A stretch of DNA of 64,000 nt from Xenoacremonium recifei (taxonomy: Eukaryota; Ascomycota; Sordariomycetes; Hypocreales; Nectriaceae), in assembly GCA_012184525.1 (NCBI GenBank), contig WOFQ01000018.1:248001-312000 (forward strand). The letters are read 5' to 3'. The notes under the pieces are model-generated. The model was not told the origin of the DNA. It worked only from the letters and a program-made list of their open reading frames with translations, and did not search any database. This document shows, piece by piece, positions 11,101 to 23,386 of this stretch (positions are counted from its first letter, which is position 1; the number at the start of each line of letters is the position of its first letter). The position numbers and the translations under genes are program-made.

Positions 11101-14100
11101 GGCCAGGCTGGTCGAACAAGCTTAGCTAGGTTCGTTGGACCGCCTATCGTCGGGGTGTGCCAAACTAGGGAAAAGACGGGAATCAGTCGACGGTCCGCTC
11201 CTTGATTTGGGCGCCGTCGAACTCAAACCAGATCGGCGTCCAGGCCTGCTCGGTCGCGAGACTTCACCGGGAAGCGGTGTAATAAGCCCGCCGTCGTGGA
11301 GTCCATATCGAAGAGCAGCATACTGGCTGGGTGACGATATGTGGTCAAGGACGAGCCAGGTGAGCCGTCGAGGTATCATTCCAAGAGCCCCTCGCCTTGA
11401 CTCATGTAACAACGCTGCTGCATGGCCCTGTCCAGAGCGCGGTCGAAACCTGGCGGTAGGGTTGTACTGAGGTTACTTTGTTTGCACTTCGGTACAGCCT
11501 GGTGATTCGACACCTGAACCTCCAAAAACGCGTTGTCAAGTAGGGGATTCGTGGTTCGGCTGCGTAAATGCCGACGGTTGAAGATCTCACTGTTAACTTA
11601 TTAGATTGACCCAACTCGACCCATCTTGAACCAGATTGACAAGGTTGGTGGTTAATTGGGTGATCTTCAAGCGAACGCTTACGGAGTGAGCATCCCCCAG
11701 GTATCTCCGGGTATCCGTATTCCGTCTGGAACACTCCGTGGCTTTACTCTTTCTCCTCCCTCTCAGCCTCATATCGACTAGGTTAGAGAGGGGTGCTTTC
11801 AAGGATTGCGCTATTTGCAACTTCAAGACTTGCGGATATTCAAGGCCCCCGAGACAATAGAAGAAACATAGCTGATGTTGCGAACCGTCAAGCTGTCGAT
11901 TGGCTTCTGTCAATTGTCGCCGTAGAAACTCGGAGTCATGCGTAATATAGATGGGTACTCATTAACGCAGAAAAATATCCGATATGAGAACCCCACTGAG
12001 GCGTCCGGCTCCGAGAAGAGTGATCAAGTATAACCCCAGATGCCCAACCGGAGAACCTCTTTCAAGGGTTTCGGATGTGGGCGGCCTGGCCTAGTTGTCT
12101 CGTCGTGATTCTTGACGGTGATTCGGCCACAAACGAACCGAATGAGACGCTGAAGTTGTATTACTGGTCCCTTGCCGCTGTGGCTTGTTCTGAGACGGGA
12201 TTCCTCCCCAGCTGACCATAAGTCCTACTAGGGTTACCGAATGCGGTAAGCCGTTAAACGAGCAGAGATGGTTGATGTTCGTCGTGACCTGACAGGTACC
12301 TCGCACTTCGACTTTCGGTTGCGCGAGTCTACCGGGGCGTTGCAGGGTCTGTCATCAAATGCATTGCTTACAGCTCTGGTGGCGTGTCATCAAATCCATT
12401 TGCAGGTCCCCTTGCATCCCTTAAAACTTGTGGCTGAGACCGGTGAAGTAAATTGCGACCGTTAGTGCTTTGCCTCGCTGCCCAAGCCCACATGATTTGA
12501 CGTCGTCCTTCGGCAGGGAAGGACAATGTCAAGACTGCTCCGTTGGTCCAATCATAAGGTAAGAAACACAGAAAAAGGAGCAAGCTCCGACATATTTCCA
12601 TGGTTACAAGTTGGCCTCGTGGTCAACCCGGTCGCCTGCTGCCAGGTACGAGGTAATGCCACGTTCATGACAGCCTTGCAATGCAACTTGCCAGTTCATG
12701 AATCCACGCGAGCCTGGCGTCTGTGGAGGAAATATCCTGGACGGGACTAGAAGATTGTACTTCAGCGGGCCCTCGCAGCTGGGAAAAAGCAATGTGGGAA
12801 GCAGACAAGCGTCGTATTCTGGGAACGGCGTCGATGATACCCCTCTTTCCACGATCTCTTCAACCTTGGGGTGAGTGGTTGATTCGTTGCTATCAGGCCA
12901 ATAGGTCTCTTTGATGGTAACATCGGGGGGAAAGCCGCTTCCGATCCTTGCAAGACGTGGGGGGGTTGGTTGTCCGGCATCCCGACTCGCCGACAAATCA
13001 ATATGTACCGAGATGGTACCCGAGATCAAGTGGACGGGATTCTGACGCGGTGGAAATTGTCACAAAGAACGGCCGCAGTTTCTAACTCAGGTTGGCCACA
13101 GGGAAGAGTCGTCTGACGGGCTGACCGCTATCGAATGCAGTAGGCTGGGATGTCAAGCACACTGACACCAGGCGGACTGAATGATCGACGGACTGGGCTA
13201 AGAATGTCTCACTAGAAGTGCGCCTGGACCACCATCAGGCCCGTGGGGGTAAATTGACCATGAGAGATGCAACTTCATGTGTGCTTCCACATGCCTGGCA
13301 CCTTGAAGATGGGCACTGTAAAAAGCAAGCAAGTCACTCTTTAGCTCCTTCGTTAGGTCGCCGAAGGTGTGCTAAGAGAGACCCTAGAGGGTTCGTTGCG
13401 GGCTGACGCCCCCCAGTATGTACCGAGAGATGGGACTGGTGGGCCTAGAACCTTGGAAATCGAATCGATCATCTCCATTCTTCATGATCAGGTTGAACCG
13501 CTGCTTCGTCGTCCGACGTGAGAAGGGCTTTGTAACATAGACTCAGCTTCGAGATCTTTGTACAAACTACTTTTCGACAGTCGTGTAGCCGAACAAGATG
13601 CGTTCTTCTAGTGCAATTCTCGGGCAATGCTTCCTTGATTCTGGGCCAAGTCTCTGAGCCGACGAAGGGGATGGGTGCGCTAAGAGCTTTGTGCAGTAGC
13701 GGATTCCGCACAGCAGTCGACAGATGGAGACCTAGAGCACCGCTGTCAGTTGCCATGTACACAAAAGGGGCAGAGAGATTCGTTAGGGCGCAATCCTGTG
13801 CTGAGAGATACTGCGGACATACCTTAGCGTGTCGTGTGAATCCCAGGCGAGGCTAGAACCCTTGGTCCGGTGCGTCCTGTTGGCTATTCGTATGCTTGGA
13901 AACGATTGCGATTGGCTCGGCGCCGTGTAGGGATCTGTTGCGCAGTACGAGGCGGGCGTTGCGATGGCAGTGGTGCCTGAGGCTTGGATCAGGCCTTGGC
14001 TGGGGGATCGTTAGCCCGTCAGGCCCTCTGCAGCCTCGTGGGCGCAGTGGGCTGATGCATGATGCCAAAGCTAAGCTGGCTGCCCTTGTCTGTGATGACT

Positions 14101-15935
14101 AGTTCCTCCGTCAGCTTGGTGATGGGGGATGTCGTTGATGTAGAGTTGGTCTGGGCTTGGAGGAAGGTTTCGATGGCGAGTGAAGGGCCGGTCCGCAAAG
14201 TGATCGTCGAATCCGAGCACTGTGCACTTAGCGGCAAGCACTACCTGGCGCGCCTGCCCACTTAGCCTCCAGACTGCTAGTATCTCTGGGGGAAGGAACG
14301 CGACGCACTGTGCACCAAGCTGTCCTCGCAGCTTCCTCCAGCAACATCCTGCGCAACTGCAACCAACAAACAGTCTTCACGTCCTCAACACTCAAAGTTC
14401 TTGTCTGCCATCCATGTTCTACATGACAGCTCGATACGACAGCGCATTGACGTCAATCCATTCCCCAAATCGGCTGGCAGGGTGGGAGTTTGTCGCAAAT
14501 CGCAACCGAGCTAAGTCAGTGTGCTAACTTGCTATCTGAATCGGGCAGCTCAGTGGCGGCGCGATCTTGTCGGTATAGGCCGGCGAAGCACTTGATGGTC
14601 ATCAAGAAGAGTAACCGGAATCTCTTTGCGACATGTCTGCCAATCCCACAACCGTATGCCGGCTCAAAAGTCAAAGAGTTGTCGAGACTCGCCTTGGGGG
14701 CGCACATCTAACGCTTGGAGACGTGTCCCTGCCCAAAACCAGCCAAAGACCTGGTCTAGGCCTAGGGTCGACTCGGTTCACACTGACCGGTCAAGCCATG
14801 GAACAAGCTCGTACAGCATCGAGACCTTCGGAATGTGCTGACGACCGTTAGCTGCAAGGAGAAGATGCGTGGCCGCTCAAATGCAACTTCGGTCACAAGT
14901 CACACCGCCGACTTTCCTCTGCTGCCCAGCATCATGGCAGATCTCCATGATATCATGATACAGCATTGTACATGCTCACCGGCCACTGAGAAGCTGCGCA
15001 ACTTCTCCAACGGATGAATATCAATGTCAAGATGGCAGCCAGCGCTCCTAACCGTGCGAATGATAACCATCACAACCCAGCTTACCCCACAGCAATTGCA
15101 CCTTGACGGGGCTCGTTCACCTCAAGTCGACGCTGCAAACACCAATCCACTTCACTAAACAACTCGGAGACGACACCCCAGTCACCGGCCCGGTCCTCTC
15201 ACCTTCAGCCGGGCTTCGTGAGCAGGCTGTCCGTGATGAAGCCTCATTAGAGCATAGCGTTGCTTGAGCACTGCATTCCCCAGTCCACAAACCGACAAGA
15301 CAAGCAGCCGTCCCACTCGCAAGACCGACCAGGATATTGACACCAATGTACCTTGAAGTACCTCGACGGTCGCTGGACAGCCCGGCCGAGACTAAGAATT
15401 GGAGGGTGGATGGGCCACCGTCTGGTGGAGACGAGTTGCAGGGTTCAACGCACCTCTATATCCCGTTGCGTCTCTCAGGCCCTCAGCCCGACCACGGCTG
15501 GCTGTGGGGAGATAGCAAGCTAGAAAACTGATGGAGGGATCTCCAAGACCATCAAGACCCTGTTGCCATGCTCGCCTAGGCTCGCCTCCAAATAAGACTC
15601 TCTCCACCCTCGACGCCCCTCCATGATCCATCTCTCCCATCTTCTCTACTTCGCAATAAGAGCTCACATTCTGACCCTCGACTTTGACGTGTGTCGAGCA
15701 CATAAGTTGCCGGCATGTTGGAGTCGTGACCAGTACTAACGGGCATTGACACCACCAACACTCAATCAACCCCCGATTACCTGTCTCATCCAACGGATTC
15801 ACCTCATAAGCACCCAGAATTTCCAGGTCTTGTTTGCCTATCAGCACAATATCTGCGCTTCGTTTTGATCTCCAAGTTACGAGTTTGACTATAGATCTTC
15901 TCGACAACAGCAGCAGCTAGACAGAGGCAGATATC
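8101..15935. other. Gene-poor region of about 8 kb
   Basis: No ORF here shows a domain, a long exon or a convincing intron. Stops occur in all six frames at short spacing and the longest ORFs (about 100-170 codons) look random. Base composition is mixed, not the extreme AT expected of heavily RIP-mutated repeats. By eye I found no terminal repeats, tRNA or tandem array. It could be old decayed transposon DNA, long non-coding RNA, or the extended promoter of the regulator that follows. Confidence 0.5.
14446..14457. promoter_or_regulatory. Perfect CRE palindrome (ATTGACGTCAAT)
   Basis: A 12-bp perfect palindrome containing TGACGTCA, the consensus site of CREB/ATF-type bZIP proteins. It lies about 1.5 kb upstream of the Zn2Cys6 gene starting at 15936. 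Sequence match only. Confidence 0.35.
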
Positions 15936-18236
15936 ATGCAGCATCTAGCAGACCCGACAATGCAGTTTACGTCGGACGAGGGGGAGATGATTTGGTCCGA
16001 CAACCGCAGCATGTCCTCAGATGAGAGTGTTGCGAGGACCATGCTACCACAGCATCACCTACCGATAGGACACTCTTGGGTGCATACCGGTGCGATGGTG
16101 CAGGAATCGAATGGCCAGGTCTCATCTCATAGTCCTGAAATGGACATGGTCATGGATACGACCGAGGCACCACCAATGGTTCACTCATCCTCTTCATCCT
16201 GCGCTGAAGATTGGATCGATGCCACAAACGACGAGCCCGAAGAACCCGAGAATGAGAGCAGCTGGGAACAAGGATCTGACGATGTCCTCATGGTTCCCAA
16301 GATAGAGCCGGTGGAGGACGATGACTTCAACCTGAACGACGTTATGGTAGCCCCGTTGGTGCCGGAACCAGCTGAGCCTAGTGACCCGAAGGCAACGGCT
16401 CAACCCAAGCAGAAACGGCCTCGGGGCCGGCCGCGAAAGCATCCTCTCCCCACGGCCTCCAACACTGGAAAGGTCACAAAAGGTCGATCAAAAACAGGAT
16501 GCGCCACTTGCCGCAAGCGAAAGAAGAAGTGTGACGAAACAAAGCCTCGGTGTATGAACCCCCCCTGAAGTGGCATTTCTGCGCCCCTTACTGATAGACA
16601 TAGGCCTAAATTGCCAGAAGAACGCCGTTATCTGTGAAGGGTATCCCGAGAAAGCGTTATGGCAGAGTGGAAAGGACAAAGCAGAAGAAGGTATGACATC
16701 CAAACTGTCATCCTTGACGCTTCTGACCATTTCAAAGAGCGGCTGCGGCGGGAGAGCCTACCGCAAATAACGATGCCACCTCTTTTCCTGGGCGTTGAAA
16801 CCCCGGAAGACTTGATCTTCTGGAAGCATTATATCAATCACGTCAGCAATGTGTTCACTGTCGAAGGAGAGACGAAGAACGCTTTCAAGGACATCATTCT
16901 ACAGCTCGCTCATAAAAACCAAGGCCTCATGCACGGTATCTTAGCCGTAAGCAGCAAGCATCTGGACTTTGATACTCCTTATGGGACCAAGATCCTTGCG
17001 GACAACCCCAAGACGAACAAGGAGAAGCTGGAGGAACGCAAGGATTTCCATGGTGATGCAGCCATGAAGTGCCTTAGGGAAGCTATGGACGATAAGACAG
17101 AGCCCAACGATCCCGAATACGAGACGAGACTCTGTGCTCGTTATGCACAGATGCTCTGCATGGTGCTGCAGACCATGGCCGACGGAGGGCCTCATGGCGT
17201 CCACCGTATTCACATGCATGGGTATCTGCATCTCGTAGAAACCGAGCCACCGAAAGATCTTACGTTCTACAGCTTCGTCGTCGAGTTCTTTCAATACCGT
17301 ATCTATGCCGCCGACTTGTTCTGGCACCCCAGTATGGTAGAGAGACAGGTATCAGACGATTGGAGGGCGCCGGTTCAAATCTCCCCATCACGGTTGATCG
17401 GTGTGGAGGATGGACTTTTGTCGTACATGACCAAGGTCACTACGATTCGAAACACGATCCGCGAAAACATGGCGGCGAATAATGACCCGGTTGTCGACTA
17501 TACGAGCTTGTATCGAGCGGCTGAAATCGATGCATCTATCCGGGACTGGGAGCCTAACTGGCCTCTTGGTGACAACAGAGACCGTGTGGGTATCCTGTTC
17601 AAGCAGATGGTTTGGATCTATCTGTTTAGAACTATCTACCCGCCTTCAACACCTTCAATCCGACGCTCGACATTCAGCACCTTCCCTCCACAGCTTCATT
17701 CAGCTACAGATCCACCAAGACGTGCCTCCATGGTTGCGACCGTCTCGAGCGCCAAGGTTCCAATCCGGCGACTATCGGCCATGTCGATGTCTCATGACGT
17801 CCCCCAGAGCTGCCCAGCATCTCGCAACATCTCAAGACACAACTCCATGCACGAAAACGAGATGCAAGACCTCCACATGCAAACCAGGGAGTCATCGCCG
17901 CCTCCAAACCGACGACCACCATACCATGACCAGCGTATCCGCACCGCCCTCACGGAATCCTTCGACATCATCGAGTCTTTTACGCCAACCGATCCCGTGC
18001 AGACACTCCTTCTCATGCCGTGCTTCATTATCGGCACGGCGGCCTTTGAGGAGAACGACCGCAAACGTGTGCGCGCCGCCATCACGACAATCCGCGGCTA
18101 CACGGGTATGCGCAACTGCGATCGAGCCATTGCGCTGCTGGAAGAGCTTTGGGGCTTGATGCAGCAGGGTGACTGGCACTCTGTCTGGGACTGGCAGGCT
18201 CTGGCCCAACGAGCAGGACTCGACTTCTGCATCTAA
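15936..18236 (+). CDS. Zn(II)2Cys6 transcription factor with AT-hook
   Basis: Exons 15936-16551, 16604-16690, 16738-18236; predicted 733 aa. Both introns are short (52 and 47 nt, GTATGA donors). The first splits a Cys codon of the zinc cluster, and joining it restores CATCRKRKKKC..RCLNCQKNAVIC, the complete six-Cys binuclear cluster (about residues 189-216). The second join gives AEEERLRRESLPQITMPP. An AT-hook-like motif (KRPRGRPRKHP, about 160-170) sits just before the zinc cluster, and the N-terminal ~150 residues are acidic. The large C-terminal part is helical, with segments such as HYINHVSNVFTVEGE and NAFKDIILQLA, as in the fungal-specific transcription-factor domain of the PF11951 type. 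It is expected to act in the nucleus; the target pathway is unknown. The first ATG of the open frame was used, so the start is not certain. Confidence 0.9.
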
Positions 18237-19566
18237 TCATACGTTCACCTCATACTCCGTCCATCAACACTTGCCTTGCACTTTGAGACTTCTACCCATG
18301 CTAGGTCGTCATCAGCCAGGTCCCTGATATATGACTAGCCTTATTCACGTTTCCATTCTTCTTTCCCAATCATGAACGGCTGTACAAAGAGGCATGGTAC
18401 CCGCCATGCCTCTCTATTTCTCTCCCAACATTTCCCCGTCTCTTTTTCTACACAGAGCGCGATCGAACAAGGATATACAGGGATGACAGGGCTTTTGGGA
18501 ATCTATCCGGGACTTCAAGATTAGTGGGGTGAACCAACGGTGCGTTTCAACACAAGATTGAGAATACATAAGGGTGTGCGCGTGGGTATAGGCTATCAGA
18601 ACCCAGGGCTTTGGATGGCGTGTTTTCTTTCCTAACGGCCGTCTTTTCTTAAACTTGGGAGATTTTTTTTCTGGGACAGTTTTAGGTACTGCTTGGTGTT
18701 TTCTTTTCCCTCGCTCGCTTTAGCTCCGTACGCAGTTTTAATCTCGAGGCGCGACGTCTCCTTTCTCTGTCTCCTTCACCATCTCGCCTTGTCTCGGTTT
18801 TCGCTGTGAGACCGCGATGGCCTCCACCCCGTCGGTGCGCGCTGGCCAGGATCCAGGATCTAGATCATGGCGAAGCTAAGCTTTTGACGATCCGCGCCCA
18901 AGGTTTGGGATTTGCAGCTAGCTCCAGCGAATTGGTCCGTGAGGTTTCCTGGTGTACTTGTCGATACATGTAGTACTTCCAGCGACACGATGGCGACATG
19001 GTCCGTGGGAACCCTCTTGTACATGAGGTGTCTATATATAACATACACCTGTCACAGAGTAGCGAGTAGATTATCCCAAACATGGGTTTTGAAGATGTTG
19101 ATTGATGAGCATAAGTATAGCTAAGTAGGTATTCGCGCCAGCTGTCATAAAGGGGAATAAACTAGAGTATACACGCGGTAGGCCTGCCCTCTCCCAGCCT
19201 CCAGTCCCCTTAACGTAATTCCATTTCCGATTCCAGTTCCGTGCCAGATCCGAAGTCCCTAAAACGCAAGCCGAGCGGGCAAAATAGTCGAAAAGTCGTA
19301 TTGCATACATACACGTGATAAAGGGAGGCGTCGCAAAGGTTCCGGGCCCAATGCCGAAGCCATCTGCGGTAGTCGATGAGTGAAAGGCACATAACTTGTG
19401 CAAGTGAAGCGTGCGTCGCCTCGTAGGGGAAAAATTCTATAGGGGCAGCAGTGGTGGCTGCAGAAGGGATGGTGTTGTTCAAGTCCGTAGTGAACGACAG
19501 CATATATGAGGCAAGTCTTCGAGGTGAAGGTATCTCCTCATGGCTCTAAGAAAGGATGGGTTGCCC
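18237..19566. other. Intergenic between convergent genes
   Basis: 3' flanks of the zinc-cluster gene (plus) and the next minus-strand gene. Pyrimidine-rich stretches near 18650-18800 look like untranslated sequence. No gene seen. Confidence 0.5.
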
Positions 19567-21059
19567 TCAATCCTCTCGTCGCTCGCCCTCAAAGTAGAAC
19601 TTGCCAAGAGGCTCGTTTCCGCCACCGGGACCAACGAGACCGCCTGGGCCGGCAGTCATCTCGCCGCTGTCCAGGCGCTGCTGGACGATGCGCTCAGCCG
19701 TCTCGCGACCGGTAGACTGCATCGCCGGGACGGGACCGCGGACGGTCGTGTCCACGAAGGCGTCATGGTCGGCGGGATGGCCAGGGTAAGGCGGGTCGGC
19801 GGTGACGCCGTCCATCATGCGAGCGTCTCGGCGCTCCTGAAGGGCTGAGGCACTGACGGGTGTGTCGGGAGCACCGCTCATGTGGGAATCACGTAGCTCT
19901 CGCCGAGTCTCGCTCATACCGGAGTTGGTACGCTCGAGGGCCCAGGCCTGCTGAGCAGTGATGGAGTTGGGAGCAGGTCGGCGGTGGTAGATGGGGCCAG
20001 AGACGGTGCTGCCAGCGCCCTCGCCAAAGCCAACCAACGAGGCACTGCCGTCGTCGCTCATGCGATCCTCGTAGCCACCCACAGAGCGATTGGCGATACC
20101 ATCGAGGTCCTCATCCATGGGGTCTGCGTAGGGACCCATGCTGGCGACTGAGCCAGCCTCGCGATAGGTGCTAAGCATATCTTCGTCATGGTCGCCGGCC
20201 GTGGTGCGCGAGTCGCCCTCCTCACGGTCGCCGACGTGGCTTTCGGTCGCGCTAGCGGTTCCGACCGTGCTCATCTTAGTTACGGCAACGGGCTGGCCAT
20301 TGGTATCGAAATAGGCGGGGGTGAGGTGCTGGGTGGCAGGATAGTTGGGCGGGAAGCCCGTGGTCGAGGTGGGCGTCGTCTGAGGCGACAGAGACGATAC
20401 GGCCCCGGTATTGATGCTCGTGGTTTCGGTGGTCTGCGGCGGAGCGCGGAGAGTCGAGACGCGTTCGAGGCCGGCCAGCCGGGAGATGCGATCGTTGCGC
20501 TCAGCTTCGAGGCTGGTGGTAGAGGGGTTGTGTTGGTGGCCACGGCCCAGCGAGCCCGTAGGAAGATGGCCACGGTGTCCGTCCTTGATCGCCGTGGTGG
20601 ACAGCGTCGAGAGCGACGTCGTCGTGCTAGTCGGAGTGCCGCTGTTCATGAGTAGTGTCAGCCAAGTCAAGGTATGAGGAGGTGAGGAGGAGGAACCTAC
20701 GGCTGCTCGGACGGTGTATCCGGGTTGGATCCCGGAGGCGGCAAGTTGATAAAGGTCGGGTGAGCCTGTGCCATGGTGATGACTGGCGCCACAGGCTGAG
20801 CTCTGACTTGCAGATTGAAGAGGTATATAGACAATTCGTCACCGACAAGAGGCTCGGCTTGGGTGATTCGGCGCGTCTCTCGTCGAAGCTTGCGAACAGG
20901 CTCGGGTGAAGGAGGAACAAGTCTCAAGGCGGGCACGCGCACGAGAGTCTTGGTGGTCTCGGCAGGCGCGACGCTGTCCTGAGAAGTGTTGGGGCTGGTG
21001 CCCTCACGCTCGTCGAGGCTTCCCTCGCTGACTGATGACGAGCTTATCGTATCAAGTCT
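19567..21059 (-). CDS. Unrecognised Ser/Thr-rich protein, start not resolved
   Basis: Visible coding exons (minus): about 21051-20701 and 20641-19567. The intron has donor GTAGGT and an acceptor preceded by GCTGAC, phase 2, joining ..PSEQP to GTPTSTTTS.. The N-terminal piece (RLDTISSSSVSEGSLDE..) and the central ordered segment (VGDELSIYLFNLQVRAQP) are followed by a long polar Ser/Thr/Gly region ending in GKFYFEGERRED. An in-frame TGA lies upstream with no ATG between it and the first exon, so at least one 5' exon must exist. A likely acceptor is the AAACAG just before ACTTGATACG near 21051, but its donor was not found. No signal peptide or membrane segment is visible in the part seen. Family and function not recognised. 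Confidence 0.7.
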
Positions 21060-21745
21060 GTTTCGAGGAGCGAGATTGGGAGAAAGAAGAGGAAGGAAGA
21101 TGGATCAATTGCGGCAGGGGCGATGATGATGTTGCCTGCGATGCTGGTGGAGGGGAAGGAGGTAGCGGTGCAGGAGAAGAGAGGAAGGAAGGATGAGGGG
21201 CGCGAGGGAGAACAGGCAAGAGCGATGGGCGCAGAGAGGTGAAGCGCAGGGTGCGAATGCAATGCTGAATGGGAGAGGGTTTAGGTTTGTCTGAGGTGAA
21301 GCCCGACGACGTTCCTATCCTATTCGAGCTATCGTCTGAATGGGTGAATGCAAGGCCATGCGTCCCGCCATCCACTAAGAACGGGCGCGCTTCAGGCGCT
21401 GGAGGCCCTGGGGAAAGGCGGGTTAGCCTCTTTAGGGGACCAGCTGCCCAGCTAGAGGGCTGAAGGCTTTGGCGGGGTTGTGGGATGACGTCGTTGGAGG
21501 CCGATCTGATTGGGTTTCAGTGAAAGGAGGCTGCTGGTTGGTACCTTTTGGGACGCTGTGAGGTGACAGTGAAGGCGATGAGAGCTCAGGGACAGATTGA
21601 TGAATGCTTGAATATTTCATGGGGCATTGAGTCCACAGTCAATACCGTTTGAACAATAGTTTGAACATTTGGGGTCACCCTGTTGTCATCTCCATTGCCT
21701 TCCATCTGCGCGACATTAATCTCATTATTGTATCATCTTCCTACT
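21060..21745. other. Probable 5' leader / undetected first exon
   Basis: On the minus strand this holds pyrimidine-rich sequence and two short ATG frames (starting at 21375 and 21262), one of which could supply the missing first exon of the preceding gene. No clear donor was found near 21080-21262. The other half is the 3' flank of the next gene. Confidence 0.35.
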
Positions 21746-22253
21746 CTAGAACACCCCCGGCGTAAAGTCCACTACCTGCGCCTTCACAAGAACCGCTGGA
21801 AGACTCTTCACAAAGTTGAGATGTGCCGGGTCCTTTTGCACGTAGTAGTCGCGGTCCGCCTCGCTCTCGAACTCGACAACAAAGGCATGAGTAATTCCAC
21901 CCTGCAGCCCCTCGATGCTATTATCGATACCGCCCGAGGACGCCTTGATGTAGGGCTTGCCGGTGTCGGGGTGAACGCAGTTGGTGCGGAGGCCCAGCAT
22001 GTTGTCGTGGACCTGCAAAAATCAGCGTCATGACTCATAATATTACACCGAAATGCGTTTGAAAATGCTGTAGTACAGAGGAATAGAAAAGGCAGGTGTT
22101 GGTTGAGTGGTTGTTGGTAGTTGGTCCGGAGTCGCATCGTGCATGTTCCTGCAGCGGTCCAGACTCAGTAGTTCAGGCACGTACCGTCTGGAGCTCAGCA
22201 GCTGACAGCTCTGGCTTGAACTGGAACAGGACAATGTGTGTAATAGGTGCCAT
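21746..22253 (-). CDS. Stress-responsive A/B barrel (Dabb) domain protein
   Basis: Exons (minus): 22253-22185 and 22012-21746; predicted 111 aa. The intron has donor GTACGT and acceptor TTTTTGCAG, phase 0. The protein begins MAPITHIVLFQFKPELSAAE, the characteristic first strand and His-x-Val of the dimeric alpha+beta barrel (PF07876). The pattern HAFVVEFESEADRDYYVQKDP and a final VVDFTPGVF follow, as in that family. Length fits a single-domain member. Such proteins form small dimers. Family members include plant stress proteins and enzymes of polyketide or aldoxime chemistry, so the substrate cannot be assigned here. No targeting signal is visible, so it is probably cytosolic. Confidence 0.9.
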
Positions 22254-22963
22254 GGCGAATTTGTGGCTTCTCGCGAGTATTGAGTATCGAGTCTCTTAGA
22301 GTCTTGTCTTGAATGATGATTCCAGGATATCTCCAATACTCCCTTTAATTTATACAAATACTCACCGACACCACGGAGCACAGAACCCCGCGGCCAAGAC
22401 GATTCTCGGTAGTGGAGACGGCGAAGGAGCTACCTGCAGATATTCCCCGACCGCTAGCATCGCCAAGTACCGACATATTCAGCATGATCGTCACGGCTTC
22501 AAGGCTCTCAGAAACGTGGTGATTCTTGTTTGGATTCTCGATTATTCCTTGCCAGACCGCCAGATAGCGATGGCAGCAGTAGCAACAGCGGTAAAGATGC
22601 CCCCTTGTCAGTAAAATGACATGTCCAGTAAGCCATCATTTCCCCGTGCGCCACCAACCCGTCGGTGTCTGACCGTCTTATTAGCATTCCATCCCGTCCC
22701 GGGCGCCCCAGATCTACCCATGCAATGGCTTGCAATTTCTCCTTTTTGTCTCAAGTCCTTTTCCCGTCCCATGACAACCATCCAAGCCGCAGTAAAAGTA
22801 AGCAACGAAAACTCCAAAACACCCGAAGCAAGGGGACAGTGGCTGTGTCACAATCTCCCGCCCATCTGCCCCTCCCCAAACGTAAAAAAGAGACCAATAT
22901 ATGCTGTCAAAGTGATGACAGACTCGAAAAGCGTCATGACTCTCCGGGTGTGACACCAAGTGC
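22254..22963. other. Intergenic, no gene seen
   Basis: 5' flank of the Dabb gene and 3' flank of the next minus-strand gene. ORFs on both strands overlap each other and show no domain. Confidence 0.5.
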
Positions 22964-23386
22964 TCATAGTAGAGTCATGCCCATGATGACAATGCCAAAC
23001 GCAAGGCTCAATCCCACGAAGCCAGGGTCCAGCGCTGAAGTCCCCGAGTTGAGGTCCATCACCGTTGTCGATTGAATTGTTGCTGACCAGGTGGCCGCGG
23101 GCTCAGAATCGCTGGTGGTTGTGGCCTTGCTAGAGTCCTTGGTCTTTGTGTTCGTCTTGTCGTCGCCCGTCTCGCTGGCCGTACCCGTGGCCGTGCCGGT
23201 CTCCGTCTCGTCTGTTGTAGCGGAAGCCTTCTTATCGTCGCCAGTGGCAGTGGTCGTGGCATCTGTGGCCGTCGTCTGAGCCGTGGCCGAGGTGACAGCC
23301 GTCGTGGCGGCTTGCTTGGCAGCGAGGACGACGAGAGGGTTGAGGAGGAGGGTGACAGAGAGGAGGTGCTGGAGCGTGACACGCAT
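22964..23386 (-). CDS. Small GPI-anchored-type Ser/Thr-rich surface protein
   Basis: Single exon, 140 aa. A signal peptide is clear (MRVTLQHLLSVTLLLNPLVVLA). The mature part is almost entirely Thr/Ser/Ala with charged residues (repeated TETGTATGTA-like runs), a probable heavily O-mannosylated stalk. The C-terminus has small residues (DLNSGTSA) followed by a hydrophobic tail with no basic residue after it (FVGLSLAFGIVIMGMTLL), the usual GPI-attachment signal. It is predicted to sit at the plasma membrane or in the cell wall. It has no catalytic domain and no cysteine framework. Confidence 0.8.
   Translation of the reverse strand: MRVTLQHLLSVTLLLNPLVVLAAKQAATTAVTSATAQTTATDATTTATGDDKKASATTDETETGTATGTASETGDDKTNTKTKDSSKATTTSDSEPAATWSATIQSTTVMDLNSGTSALDPGFVGLSLAFGIVIMGMTLL

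Noticed and set aside
12604..13029. 141-codon minus-strand frame in the gene-poor region
   Set aside because: Reads fairly protein-like, but no domain, intron or homologous family could be recognised, so it is not called as a gene.
8101..15935. RIP-mutated transposon
   Set aside because: RIP-degraded DNA is normally strongly AT-rich with TpA excess. This stretch looks compositionally mixed and shows no remnant of transposase or reverse transcriptase.
17370..17390. tRNA B-box-like GGTTCAAATC
   Set aside because: Lies inside the coding frame of the zinc-cluster regulator. No A-box or cloverleaf around it.
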